DNA of 64,000 nt from Rhododendron vialii (lineage: Eukaryota; Streptophyta; Magnoliopsida; Ericales; Ericaceae). Each line of letters begins with the position of its first letter. Positions within the stretch are counted from its first letter, which is position 1. Shown here one piece after another: positions 1-11,999 of this stretch. Position numbers and translations under genes: made by a program. The notes under the pieces were generated by a model. It saw nothing but the letters and a program-made list of their open reading frames with translations. It ran no database searches and was not told where the DNA came from. The stretch spans positions 7,441,001 to 7,505,000 of the forward strand of contig NC_080569.1 of assembly GCF_030253575.1 (NCBI RefSeq). Reading direction: 5' to 3'.

Positions 1-183
1 CTAAGTACTAAGCCTATTAAACTAATATTTTGTTAAGATTTCCGGAAGTACAAAGTACATTATTATATTAATTAAGTACGAGTACCTTTTGTATTAGTTT
101 AATGGGTGAATCTTGACCCTTAAAAATTAATTTGATCTTTTGTACAAAAGTACCTATAGTTTATTTGTATTCTTGCATTGTAG

Positions 184-284
<101 letters not shown>

Positions 285-1422
285 TAGTACTTGAGAAAGA
301 GAGAGAGGAGAGGGAGAGAGAGAAGCTGTGAGAGAGAGAGAGAGGAGAGAGGAGCCGAGAGGGAGAGAGAGGGAGGAGGAAAAAAAGAAGAAGGATGTGA
401 TGTGTACCTTGACATTGGTCTTCCAATGTACTTCAAATCTTTGGTGATTTCTCTTCCTAGCCAAATCTTAACTCCATTGTCCTCTTTTGTACATCTTTTA
501 ATTGTTTAACACAAGAATCTTGTACCATTGTCTCCTTTCTTCCAACAAAATCTTCCAAAGATCAAATCCAAGGACTAACCTAGCCATGCAAGTCTACCAA
601 TTAGCCTCCAACCTTTCAATCAACCTTGACATGTGAAAGAAAAATGAGACTTAGAGAGAGAGAGAGAGAGGGGCCGGCCAAAGGAGAGAGAGAGGGAGAG
701 TTTGCCTATAAATAGAAGGCCACTCCAAGCTTTGAACTCACACCTTCAACCATTGCTCCAACTTCTCTCAAGAAATTTCAAGAGTTCTTGCTTCCAAAGT
801 TCTTGTTTTCTTGTGTTCTTGAGTGTTCTTGAGAGAAACCACCAAATCACTTTCAAAACCACCTTTAGATCTTTTAAAGTAGCTTAGTTAAGTTAGAAAG
901 TTGTTTCTAGGAAGAGAAAAGTTCATCTCTCTTCCTTTCGAAGCAAACCGACGCCGTTACGCCGCCGAATTCCAAAACAGACGACCAAATCCTCGTAGCC
1001 GACCACCGCCAAGAAGAACGGTAGTTATCCTTATCTACTATCCCAAATATAAAGTAGTTTTGTACCCTAACTCTAAATATAAGTTCATTAGGAAGTAACT
1101 TTAATCATTTTATTTTAAGTAGATAATGTTATCTTTTGTTGGAAACGTATGAAATGCATGATGTTCGTTATTAAGTGATTCAAGCATGACAAGTAATTTA
1201 GAATGGATGATCTTGTTAGATTGAATATTACAATGAATGAAATCGTATATGAAAAGTCCTACTGCGGAGTCTATGCATGAGAAACGAGACACGAAAATTG
1301 AGAAAGTAAAAACATGACACCTAGGGTGTGGTTTATGAAAGGGCGTGTTTTGAAAAGTGTGAAATGATTTGGAAACCGCAATGTGGCCGGACGTAGTAGC
1401 CCATTGTGTGGTGTGTGTTTTG

Positions 1423-1620
1423 TGTGCCAATGGGAACCCGGGACAGCGAAACCATTGTGAGGATACTCGGAAGACCGGAACGGCGGAACCGAGGTTGGGT
1501 GTGTGGCTTGGTTATCCGCGTTACGGAGCCAATGCAATGTGTGCCAATGGGAACCCGGGACGGCGAAACCATTGTGAGGATACTCGGGAGACCGGAACGG
1601 TAGAACCGAGGTTGGGTGTG
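1423..1620. repeat. 117-bp-period tandem duplication inside the LTR
   Basis: The segment starting TGTGCCAATGGGAACCCGGG at 1423 recurs at 1540 with a few substitutions, giving a period of 117 bp. About 80 bp match closely, through the GAACCGAGGTTGGGTGTG segment. It lies downstream of the LTR TATA box, so it would be in the transcribed part of the LTR. Confidence 0.85.
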
Positions 1621-2381
1621 TTAAAAACGAGTTTTTGATTCGTTTATGAAATGTGGAAAATGTTGATACGGTCTACGAGGAGTTACGTAGAAGAAACTCA
1701 CAAATCTTGGACACCAACGTTGATTACTTATCGTATACGAATGTGTTGTTGTTAGTTAAATTGGCTAGATAAGTATGCTATGAGGAATTCTTTGACTATG
1801 TGTTGTATCGTTGTAAGTTAATGGTTAGAGGGTTTGGATTATTCTATTGAGCGTTGTGGCTCACGGTGTTGCCTTTTTGGTGACCCTGACATATTATATT
1901 GGTGGTGACGCCGGTATAATGTGTCAGACCTCATAGATGAACAGGGTGAGATGTACACCTTGGAGGCCTTCGGAGCCGAGGAGCTAGCCTTGATGGAAGA
2001 ACAAGCGGAGCAATAGTTAGGAACCTTAGTTCCCTTCCGTTTGTAATAAAAGTACTTCTTTTAAGTTTTGTAATAAAGAGCCTGACTCAGTTTATTTTCA
2101 ATAAAATTTCTTATTTAACGTACCCAAAATTTGGGCCGTTACATTAGCTCTAGACTTTTCCCCCGTTTGCAATTTTTATTTTTTGATCACCGGGATCCAT
2201 CCGCCATCATCTCTTCCACCATTGGCACCTCTCTCTCTCTCTCTCTCTCTCTCTAGACATCTCTTTCTCTGTAAAATTGCAAAAGTTCTCTCTAGACTTA
2301 ATATTTTTATTATTACTAACAAGAAAGAGGAACTAGTAGAAGAGAAGTGGTTTTGGTGTTTGGAGTGACCAATATATATAT

Positions 2382-2762
2382 ACAGTCAGTCTCAAATGAG
2401 GGGGTCCTCATTTTAGTTAAAATGCGGACTTCCTTATTTCTTTCATTTTCCGATCGAATTTCGATGATCCGAGCCGCTCAATGTGTTCAGAACGTGATTT
2501 TGAGGGTACACGCGAGAAATCGACAAAAAAATGACCGGAAAGGGCTTCATCCGAGCAGTTTTTGTTTGAACCATTCGATAAAAAATTAACAAAAACTGCT
2601 CGGATGAAGCCCTTTTTGGTCATTTTTTTTTGTCGATTTCTCGCGGGTACCCTTAAAATTACATTCTGAACACATTGAGCGGCTCGGATCATTGAAATTC
2701 GATCGGGAAAGGGAGGTCCGCATTTTATTAAAATGAGATGGTCCTTACGGGAGACGGACTGT
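2382..2762. mobile_element. Foldback MITE in (TA)n, absent from the sister copy
   Basis: A long inverted repeat with ends ACAGTCAGTCTC and GAGACGGACTGT, flanked on both sides by TA repeats. The arms meet near 2575-2590. The sister copy near 49090-49110 runs straight from the (TA)n into CTTCAAAGGTGGCAAATTGG without this block, so it inserted after the duplication. A related element lies at 48128-48457. TA target preference suggests a Tc1/mariner-type or unclassified foldback MITE; the superfamily is inferred. Confidence 0.8.
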
Positions 2763-5700
2763 ATTATATATATATATATATATCTTCAAAGGTGGCAAAT
2801 TGGTAGATTTAAATAGGAAACAAGCCAGGGTACGTAGCTTTGGTGGAAAGAATCAAAAAGAAAATCTAGGATTTACTATGTTGATTAATGGTACGGATTC
2901 ATTTTGATGAGTGGCACACAAACGAACCTCACTTCTTTAGTTCTTTGACCAGTGTGGGGTAATATTTTAGTTCTTTGATCCCGTTTGCTAGCACTTAAGG
3001 AGTATAATCTAACTTATTTAGTTTATTTGATTAAAAAAAATGAAATGTGTTTGCCACCCATTATGAATAGTCACTTATTTTGCTTTTCTAGCTTATTTGG
3101 TACAAAAAAGCTACTCCTAGATTATTTAAATTTAAATTTGCAACTTTTTAGCTTATTTTAAGTATTTATAACATGAAAGGACAAAAGAATCCTAAAATGA
3201 ATAAGTTTCTTACTCATTTTTAAGGATAATTTAGACATTTCATTTATAAAAATCTATTTGACAACTTATTCAAGCAAAAACATGTTATACTTATTTTTTT
3301 TTAACTTATTAAAATCTATAACAAATACTTTTATAGCTTATTTTGATTTGTGTAAGCGAATAATATTCTAAAAAATTATAATCTAAAAAGTTAATGTGCT
3401 AGCGCAAGCGGGCCTTCATATATGCTAATATACGTTAGGGGTTTGGACTTTGGACCATATATCTTGCCTAGCGATAACAAGAGAATTCTATTTAATTAAG
3501 AAAATCATATTTTAATTTCCATTCATTTAGAAAGAATTGTCCAGAAGTATATATTTAGTTTCCTAGCTAGTTTAATTTTATCTAGCAGGTGTTTGCGAAA
3601 AATCATTTTGACAAATTTTTAGATTCTACCTTCTAAAAACCAGTATAGAATGTTTCGTCAAAAATTCTATATAGCTGATTTTTAAAATCTTTAGATTTTG
3701 AGAACTTGAAAAAGGAAAGAAATTCTCAAAATTTCAAAGCTGATCCGGTTTGGTAGCTTTTGGAATTCTATAACAAAAATTCTCAAAAAAGAAATGACAT
3801 TTTCATAATTTTACAGCTGCAACAAACATGTTTCTAAATTTCTTCTAAAATTCAGAATCCAAAATATGCAGCAGAATCTGAAACTAAAATAAAAAATTTG
3901 TATCCACAGGACCACTGCTATCGCAAACACGTCTTTAATATTCCTGTATTTTAGAGTTACTTGGTCAAGAAGAATTAGAGTTTATTTTGTTTCCTTACAT
4001 CTAAATTATTTCCCTCTTTGGTATATTAGGAATGCTAGATAGGTTTAGAGTTACATGGATAGACAGGTTTAGAGTTACATGGGGACGCATCCTTTTTCTG
4101 TCAATAAGAAGACGGATTGTTTATTTTTCTCCTATGTTACTCTAACCCCAAGTCCGTTTCTGTTATTTCATACGGAAAGAACTGAAGTTGGCAAACAATT
4201 ATCACATAAAAAAACTAGTGCATGCCTGTGCCTAATGGCACGGCTCGAACATTGGCATTCAAGAAATCACCATGGTTCGAAATTTACCTTTTAGCGAGCT
4301 TATCTATATTTAAAGGCACGATGCAATATAATCAATAGTAAATCCATACACCAAACCATTTAACGCAGTTATTAATTTTTTTAAACCGAAATCAAACCAC
4401 ACTACTAAAAAATCAAACCAAACCATTTGGTTTAACTTGATTTGGACTGGACTCGCGGTGGGACTGATGTTTTGCTCACCCCTAAGTTTATACTAGCGGA
4501 GTAGTATTTAGAAAAGTCTGAAAAGATCGAGGTCGATTCAAGTCATTTCAAATTAATTACAAACACTTCCCGTGATACTTGTACCACAAAAGAATTCAGA
4601 AACCAACAATTAATGGTGACTGTAAAAATATCCTTCAAGATCTTTGCGAATTTCTAATGCCTTTTCTTGCATATTTTTTAAATACTACTTTTCTTGTATT
4701 TTTAGCGACAAAAAAATAACTATGCATTCTTGTAAACTTATAAGTCTAAAACTTATTTTGGTATATTTTACATATTTTGTGTAACTTTTTATTTAGCCTT
4801 TCGTCGTAGTTTTTGAAGTTAATTGATCGTCTCAACAAAATGAATCGAAAAATTATGAAAATATGGACGGATGTTGAAAAAATTCAAATAAAACGGCACT
4901 TTAGACAAATAAAACAACTATTTGATATATATTTTTTGTCTTTAGTGAATTTTTTATTACTTTTAATCTTAATTTTATACTTTTTAGACTGCTTTCACTG
5001 AGACAGATGATTAATCCAAAAAATAACACGCAAATTTAATAAAGATTCAGAAAAGACGAATAAAACATATAAAACAAAAAAATAAGTTAAGTTTAAAAGA
5101 AGCCACCCTAATTATGATCGTATAATGATTACCATTTCTAACGAAAAAATAAGTTAAGTTTATTTCAACATTATATTTTATGGTCAAATAAAGGACATCC
5201 GGAATTATTATTGAATGATTGAGGAAAGTAAGATGTAATCAACCTTTTTGAAAACTTTTTAGCTGTCGCCAAATATGTAGCCAAAAAAAAAAAGGGGGGG
5301 GAATAAGAAAAACATACGCAGTCGCACAGTCCAGGGCACCAAATAATTTCCCCGATTCGAAAGGGTCCCACCACACGCCGTGCACAATGAAAAATTATAG
5401 AGTGGTTCGTGGCGGTGCTCTTTAATACCTTTTTTTCACGTCAAATTTCGTGTGATTCATGACGAAGCGTATGAATTCGGACAAAAATATATAGTGAGAT
5501 AGAGTGTTGACCGGGAGTTTGGGGGTTTGTGTGTGTGTTTAAAGGGTTTACTCTATCTCTCCCTAGTCAACAATTGCCTAGGTGAGTTTGGTAGGTGAAA
5601 TTACTCTCTTGCCCTCTCTCTAAAAAAAAAGAAGATATGAGTATTGACCATAATGTGGCAGTAGGGGTGTGAATATCCGATACGACATGAGAATCCGATA

Positions 5701-6169
5701 TGAATACGACATGAGATTAGCGGGTTAGCGTAAATTATTTCTGACATGGAATACGAATATGACACGATATAATAATACGAAAAATTAAACAGATCGGATT
5801 ATGATTGAAAAAACTATAACACTGACATGAGATGACCCGATATGACACGACGGCGGATGAAAATTTATGAGAGGACATGATAACACGACACGAACCCAGC
5901 ACAAAATTAACGTGTTAGGATCAACTATTTTTTATACAAAATATAAATATAACACGATACGATAACACAAAAAACTAAATAAATCAGATTAGCGTTAAGA
6001 GAATTCTAACACTAATATGATAAGACACGATGCCCAGTGACAGTGGCCGGCTGAATAATACTCCACTTCCCACACGGCACACACACCTGCTTATTTATTT
6101 GTATTTCCTCTCCCTTTCAGTGTCTCTTCTCACCTCGCTTCACTCTCTTCGTTTCTCTCTCTCCCCGCA

Positions 6170-6238
6170 ATGAAGAAAAAAACACCACCACCACCAACAG
6201 AGTCCTCCACCGCCGCCCACTCCCACTCTCTCACATGA
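6170..6238 (+). CDS. uORF of the left CCR3-like gene
   Basis: A 22-codon upstream ORF begins ATGAAGAAAAAA and its TGA (6236-6238) overlaps the main ATG (6235-6237) as ATGA. The peptide starts MKKKTPPPPTE and ends HSHSLT. The sister copy keeps the same frame, length and overlap with one residue changed. Such an overlap would allow termination-reinitiation or leaky scanning to control kinase translation. This is an inference; no transcript evidence is available. Confidence 0.45.
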   Translation: MKKKTPPPPTESSTAAHSHSLT

Positions 6239-8902
6239 CGACAACTCCTCCACCACTCTCCTCCGCCATCACCCTCCTCATAACCTTCCTCATCGCCGCC
6301 ACCTCTCCTCCACTCCCTCTCGTCGCCAGCTCCACCATCGCCGTCACCCACTACCCCTCCAGTACCACCACCGTCTGCGGCATTGCCGCCGGCAAACCAA
6401 CCCAATCCATCCAATGCTACCACAACAACCGCACAGTTCCCATCTCATCCAACGTCTCCTACGAGTCCATCTCAGGCGGCCGTGACCTCTTCTGCGGACT
6501 TCGAACAGGCGGGTTCAGCCTCATATGTTGGGACACCACCACATTCCTCCCCAAACGGATTTACTTTAGCCACACCCGTCCATTGACGGGTTTAACAGTC
6601 GGAACTTCGCAAATATACGCGATTGGGGCTAATAATGGAGTCGCCATGTGCTGGAGATTTCAGTCGCCTGATGGAACGTTGAAATTCCGTACAATCACGT
6701 CAGGTGAGGGGAAAACGACGGATAGACCCAATTGCAGATACTTTATATATCCAACACAACCAACGTAGGATTTTATTCCTTTTTACATTCCCTGTCGTCC
6801 GGCCCAACTTACGCATCTCAATTAGTTGTCTAATCTCGTACTCGGTCTGTCGCGCCATCCACGTTGGGGCTACGAAATTTATAAAAATTTACTTTCTTGC
6901 GACCTAGCTTCTCCGAGGATTTGGGATAATTTCCACATTTACTGTGGGTAGATGACATTACATTTTACACGTTCAAAACAGATTTATAGATTTTATACAG
7001 TTATTTTTTATCATCCCAAAAGTTAAAAATGATGGGTTTGTACATGCTTCAGGTGGAGGATTCTCTTGTGGGATACTGGAGAACAACAGTAGGGCAATTT
7101 GTTGGGGCGGGAGCGAAATCGGAGCTGAGATTCAGAGACAATTTGGTAATGTCACCATGTTGAGCTTGGTTGCAGGGGAGTCTCATGCTTGTGGATTGAC
7201 AACAAATGGGTATTTGATTTGCAAAGGAAGCAATGCCAGTGGACAGCTCAATGCTCCTTCCCTTTCGCCATTCGAGATCTCGGGTCTGGCTCTCGGTTCG
7301 AATCACAGCTGCGGAATTCTGCGAAAAAATGGGTCCATTATTTGCTGGGGAGGAGGAACGAAAAGATCAGAATTGTCAAGTGACGCAGCCGACGCTTTGG
7401 GATTAGTTTCATTTGAGGCCATTGAAGCTGGTTCTGGTTTCACTTGCGGGCTAACCACGAGAAATTTATCATTGGTTTGTTGGGGGCTAGGGTTTAGTTC
7501 AGGCACCGTGCTTCCGTTGGCAAAGGTGATTCCAGGCCCATGTATTCAATCTTCATGTAGCAGTTGCGGGGTGTTTCCGAATTCGGATAGTCTTTGTGCT
7601 GGTTCTGGAAACATATGCCAATCTTGCGAGATTGAGCTTCCAATTCCAGTTCTGCTGCCGGCATCGCCGGCATCAGCACCGCGGTCACAGGTTCTGCCGC
7701 CATCGGTAGCTAAAAACAGGTTTTTCCTGGCGTTTGGTATTGTTGGTTCAGTAGGGGCATTAGCAGGCATTTGCACTATTGTCTATTGGTTGTGGAGGAG
7801 AGGTTTTTGTATTTTTCTCCACAAGAAACTTGATCACTCTTTGCAACCCCCAGTTGGTGATGGTTCCAATGTGCCTCCTCCCTCCTCAAATGGCGAAAAG
7901 TCGCAGAGATTGAGGCGGCAAAGGAGCGAGACTTCATCGAAGCACATTGACAGGGCAGAGGAATTTGCCCTAATTGAGCTCTCTGCTGCCACTAACAACT
8001 TCTCATTCGAAAACAAGATTGGTGGTGGGAGTTTTGGAACGGTGTACAAAGGCAAACTTCCTGATGGTCGCGAAGTGGCCATCAAGAGGAGCGAGATAGG
8101 GGCGACAACCAAGAAATTCCAAGAAAGAGAAATCGAGTTTGATTCGGAACTAGCATCCTTATCGCGCCTCCATCACAAGCACTTGGTGGAACTTGTGGGA
8201 TTTTGCAAAGAAAACGACGAGAGGCTTTTGGTATACGAGCATATGAGCAATGGGTCGCTATACGAACATCTCAAGGAAAATGACAGAGAGGGCAGCAACA
8301 TTTTGAACTCCTGGAAAATGAGGATCAAAATCGGGCTGGAAACGGCCAGGGGAATCGAGTACCTCCACAACTATGCAGTACCACCCATTATCCATAGAGA
8401 TATTAAGTCCTCCAACATACTTCTTGATGCGAATTGGACTGCGAAAGTGTCGGATTTTGGGTTTTCATTAATGGGTCCGGAGTCCGATACAAAGTCCATG
8501 ACAACAAAGGCAGTTGGGACAGTTGGGTATATCGATCCCGAGTACTATGTGCTGAACATTCTGACAGCAAAGTCCGATGTTTATGGACTAGGAGTGGTAC
8601 TCTTGGAGCTTCTAACGGAGAAGCGGGCCATGTTTAAGGTTGAGGGGTTAGATCCTATGACAGTAGTGGAATATGCAGGGCCACGAATAGCGGCGGGGGA
8701 GCTGCAGAGTGTGTTGGATAAGAGGGTGGGTGTCCCAAACGCGAACGAGACCGAGGCGGTGGAGATGGTGGCTTACACTGCTCTGAAATGTGTAAACTTG
8801 GAGGGCAACGAGAGACCCTCCACATCTGATGTTGTGGTTAATTTAGAGAGAGCAATGGCTCTTTGTGAGGGTGGCATTTCTAGTACCAAATTTTTTGAAT
8901 AG
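6235..8902 (+). CDS. CRINKLY4-related receptor kinase, CCR3-like (left copy)
   Basis: Two exons, 6235-6703 and 7053-8902. The intron reads CAG|GTGAGG...TTCAG|GTGG and the frame is kept, giving 772 residues. Order: N-terminal signal peptide (hydrophobic run ending near residue 30); CRINKLY/RCC1-like repeats to about 310, with repeated C-G-I/L and C-W-G motifs; a TNFR-like Cys-rich stretch about 320-348; a transmembrane helix about 380-404 followed by WRR; and a kinase domain about 480-755. The kinase has a glycine loop GGGSFG (480), AIKR lysine, HRDIKSSN (604) and DFG (624), so it looks catalytically complete and of RD type. The family acts at the plasma membrane in epidermal and developmental signalling; the ligand is unknown here. 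The extracellular repeat motif reads QIYAI where the sister has Cys. The kinase has YYVLN and LLTEKR where the sister has Gly in both. The symbol follows resemblance to Arabidopsis CCR3/CCR4 and is not proven orthology. Confidence 0.9.
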
Positions 8903-11141
8903 CTTCCCAGCGAAAATTTCATACCCAAAGAATGAATCAAGGAAATTCTTTCATTCGTTTCCCTTCCTTCGTTGTTCTTGTTTTTGGATTGAGGGATGGT
9001 GTTGTTGCCTTGGTGCGGCGCATGGTGCTGTGACCCCAAAACGGTGCCGTTCGGCACATTGGAGCAACCCTAATTCTGAGGGCTTAAGCCTTGTTAGGCA
9101 TAGTTAAACAAAATAATGATTTATTCATTCTTGTGGGCTTATTCGGATCTGAAGATGAATTAAACCGCTTTTACTCTTAAAATATTTTTTTAATGAATTT
9201 CTGCCAAAAAAAATTTGTCAAACCGATGTCGGTAACGGCCTCGTAGAGCTGAACACTCAATTTCATATAGGAGTAGACTGAGCATCTTGTGATTGATTTA
9301 GTTCTGTTTTTCTCCCTCCCTTTCCCAATTCCCCACGTTTGCTTGCACATTTCTTTACCATTTTCTCCGAGAGATAGGAGAGTAGCCTTTTCTTTCAAAG
9401 ATTCCAACCTAAGAAAGTGAGTGAAGGGGATACAGACACAGGTGAGAATCTATTGAATTGATCATTGCGCCAAAAAAAAATTTCCCTGGGGCCAAAACTA
9501 CAATCTGGGTGCATTTGCTCATGAAAATTTAGGGTTTACAACATCAATTACTGATCCTGGATAAAGTTGAAACTTGAAAGCAGTTACGGAAGAATTGATT
9601 TCGTCTCGGTGACTCTGTTTTTTTTTAAATCAGTCTTGCTGACTCTGTCGACGTGTTCTTTCAGTTTGGATACATAGCACCGGGTGGTTCGTTTTAGTTT
9701 TCTTATTAGGTGTTTCATAATTGATTAGGACTTATCACATCAGAGCATGACAACAAATAGGTACCCCAATGCATTTGTTCGACTCATGTTGCTAACAAAA
9801 AACACTCGACGGTACATTAGTGGTTCGTCTAGTCATTAGGATCAGATTGTAGTATTAGTTGAGGTGTGCATACTCGCTTATTTAGTAATAATGACGGAAT
9901 CCGTCTCGTCCCAACTCCCAATTTCGTTGTGACAACCTGCCCTACAAATACTAAATTTAATTCCTTTTAGGACAGTTTGTCGCAGAAGCCCTAGGTATTA
10001 GGAAATTGTTGGAGTTGGTTGAACACAATGGTCCACGTCTAATTAAAGAAAACAGAAACAGAAAGATGGGTTTTGCAGAATTTTAATAGATACAGGCTGG
10101 TGGATCAGGAAAAATAATCTTGCTCAATGCAGGATTCAGGCATTTTGATAATGCTCTTTATCCGGATCAGGATAGAGACAGAAAAAAAGAGCATGTGATG
10201 AGAACCATAATTTGATGTGATACGGAGTTTTTAGACACAATAATTGGATTAAGTCAAGATCAGGTGCCTTAGTTTAAAGGGTGATGGAGACCCGGGTCCG
10301 CTCTCCACTGTCCGGAAAACTACAACGGCTTTGTTTGGTTTACATTTCAAAAAGTTATTTTTGAAAGTTGAATAATAATTAGTGGAGATAGATAGAGAGA
10401 AATATTTATTGAAACTGTGCCGAAAGTAAAAAGTTACTCTCAAAAAGTTAAATCAAGCGAAGTGAATGCCTCTGTACCGAGAGATTTTCCGGCCGTTGGA
10501 TTATGTGATTTTTTTTTTTCATGTTTTAAATCTAACAGCTGAAAAATTTCCTGGCACAAAGGCATAGAAATTTTTGGCACAAAAGATCCTGTCTCGATGG
10601 AGACCGCACCCACCCATATAGAATTGTGCCAATTGATTGTCGTAACAAACAAATAAGATATTCTAAACGAAGATGATAATGCTTTTACTAATGCCAAAAT
10701 TTCTCGGTGTTTAAAGAGCCTCGTACTATCCACATGGTACAAGTTTTGTGTAATTATATGGATTAAAATTTTGATAGTAAGAAAAGTGGTTACGGCATTA
10801 TATGGCAAGATGGTATTAAGAACATAGCAATATCCCTAAGTCAAGCTCAAAGGAGGAGCGATTACGTGCCTACGCTTATACTGAACTTGATTCCGTCAAC
10901 AACGAATAATTATTTAGTGGTCCTGGGGCATGATCACATGTTGGCCCAAGACCCTTAATCATCACACACTCTTGTAGAGTCCATAAAATTAATCACAAGC
11001 TTAACAAAATTGTGTGGTGATTTAAGGGTCCTGAAGTGCCACGTGATTGTGGCCAGGAACACATACTAAATTTTCTCTCAAGTAGACAACAAAGCTCATG
11101 GATCGTCTGTTCTAGATAAATATATAGGTGCTAAGAAGTAA
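8903..11141. other. Non-coding part of left duplication copy
   Basis: Contains the 3' flank of the kinase gene and AT-rich spacer, mirrored at 59003-61078 and 61307-61324. A short ORF seen at 60125-60322 in the sister is frameshifted here, which argues against coding function. A small hairpin-like repeat lies near 10470-10560. Confidence 0.7.
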
Positions 11142-11996
11142 GTGGAAGTGCTGGTTCATGCTGTTGAGAAGCTTGGAACTGGAAGGTATGTTTAGCAAAA
11201 ACTTGATTCAAGAACTACACAAGGGTCTGCCCTTGTTTATCTCGAATGCAGTCCTGGATGAGCTATTTTCAATTCTTCTGTTCTTCTCTAACCGGTAGTT
11301 GGTTTACATCTGCAGATGGCGCGATGTTAAACTGCGAGCTTTTGATAATGCAAAGAATCGAACTTATGAGGATTTGAAGGTAAGCGGTCAACATTTCATT
11401 TTCCTGCATATATGTTCCGGATTTTTCTCCATTTTAACCGGACTAGTGATTAGTTGTACTGCTCCTTTGAAGTTGTAGTTTTTCAATCTCATTCCCTTCA
11501 AAATTTTGAAGCCTTCGGTTTAGTTGTTTCCAACAGTTTTTACAGTTTTGAATACTCATAGTCTCGTACTTTAGTTGGCTTGCATTATCGGAAATGGTTC
11601 TATGGTCTTTATGCCGTTGTCTTTGATTCTGAGTAGCAACTGTCTCGGGTAATCTCTTGAATTCTACTCTTAGTTTAAAATACACAAAACAGATGGATCT
11701 TGTCGTGGGTCGGAATTTGAAAGGGCAGTATTAGATGCTACTTATTTTCCAGTTTTAAACATACCTTTTTGTTTCAGCAGAAATGCTTACGTGATTCGGG
11801 GTTTTCGCGACCTGTGAAATTGCAGGATAAATGGTAAACACTGGTGCACACAGCAAGAATATCCCCACAGCAAAGGAGGGGTGAGCCCGTGCCCCAGGTG
11901 TTGCTAGACCGTGTCCTCGATGCCCATGCTTACTGGTCCCAACAGCAAGCCAAGCAACAGCTCAAACAGCAGTCCGACACTTGCCTCCTCCTCTGA
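11142..11996 (+). pseudogene. 5'-truncated TRP1-like telomere-repeat-binding (telobox Myb) pseudogene
   Basis: Three exons remain in order. The 3' part of one Myb exon ends at 11185 (EVLVHAVEKLGTGR, donor GTATG). Exon 11316-11379 reads WRDVKLRAFDNAKNRTYEDL. The last exon, 11826-11996, encodes a DKW telobox core, then TLVHTARISPQQRRGEPVPQ and a Gln-rich tail ending CLLL-stop. The telobox reads DKW-TAA, where the family has Lys or Arg, a single-base nonsense change. Upstream exons are missing: the left duplication copy ends exactly here, inside the Myb exon. The downstream DNA to about 12200 looks like the old 3' UTR. Family members bind double-stranded TTTAGGG repeats through this C-terminal Myb domain. 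The fragment could still be transcribed but cannot make a full Myb domain. Confidence 0.85.
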
Positions 11997-11999
11997 TAG

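Larger units (their letters stand above)
2299..11142. repeat. Left copy of a segmental duplication (sister at 49019-61324)
   Basis: Collinear, same-orientation similarity to 49019-61324 begins at TTAATATTTTTATTATTACTA (2298) and ends at GGTGCTAAGAAGTAAG (11127-11142). It holds one CCR3-like gene at 6235-8902. The flanks 2763-6169 and 8903-11126 are AT-rich and show no coding exon; the same non-coding sequence is found in the sister copy. An extra block of about 130 bp near 5515-5645, flanked by TTGACC on both sides, is absent from the sister. Degenerate CACGATA-type short repeats occupy about 5660-6040. Confidence 0.93.

Noticed and set aside
7157-8902. Start of the kinase at the internal ATG 7157
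   Set aside because: The upstream exon supplies signal peptide and CRINKLY repeats and splices in frame, so 7157 is an internal Met.
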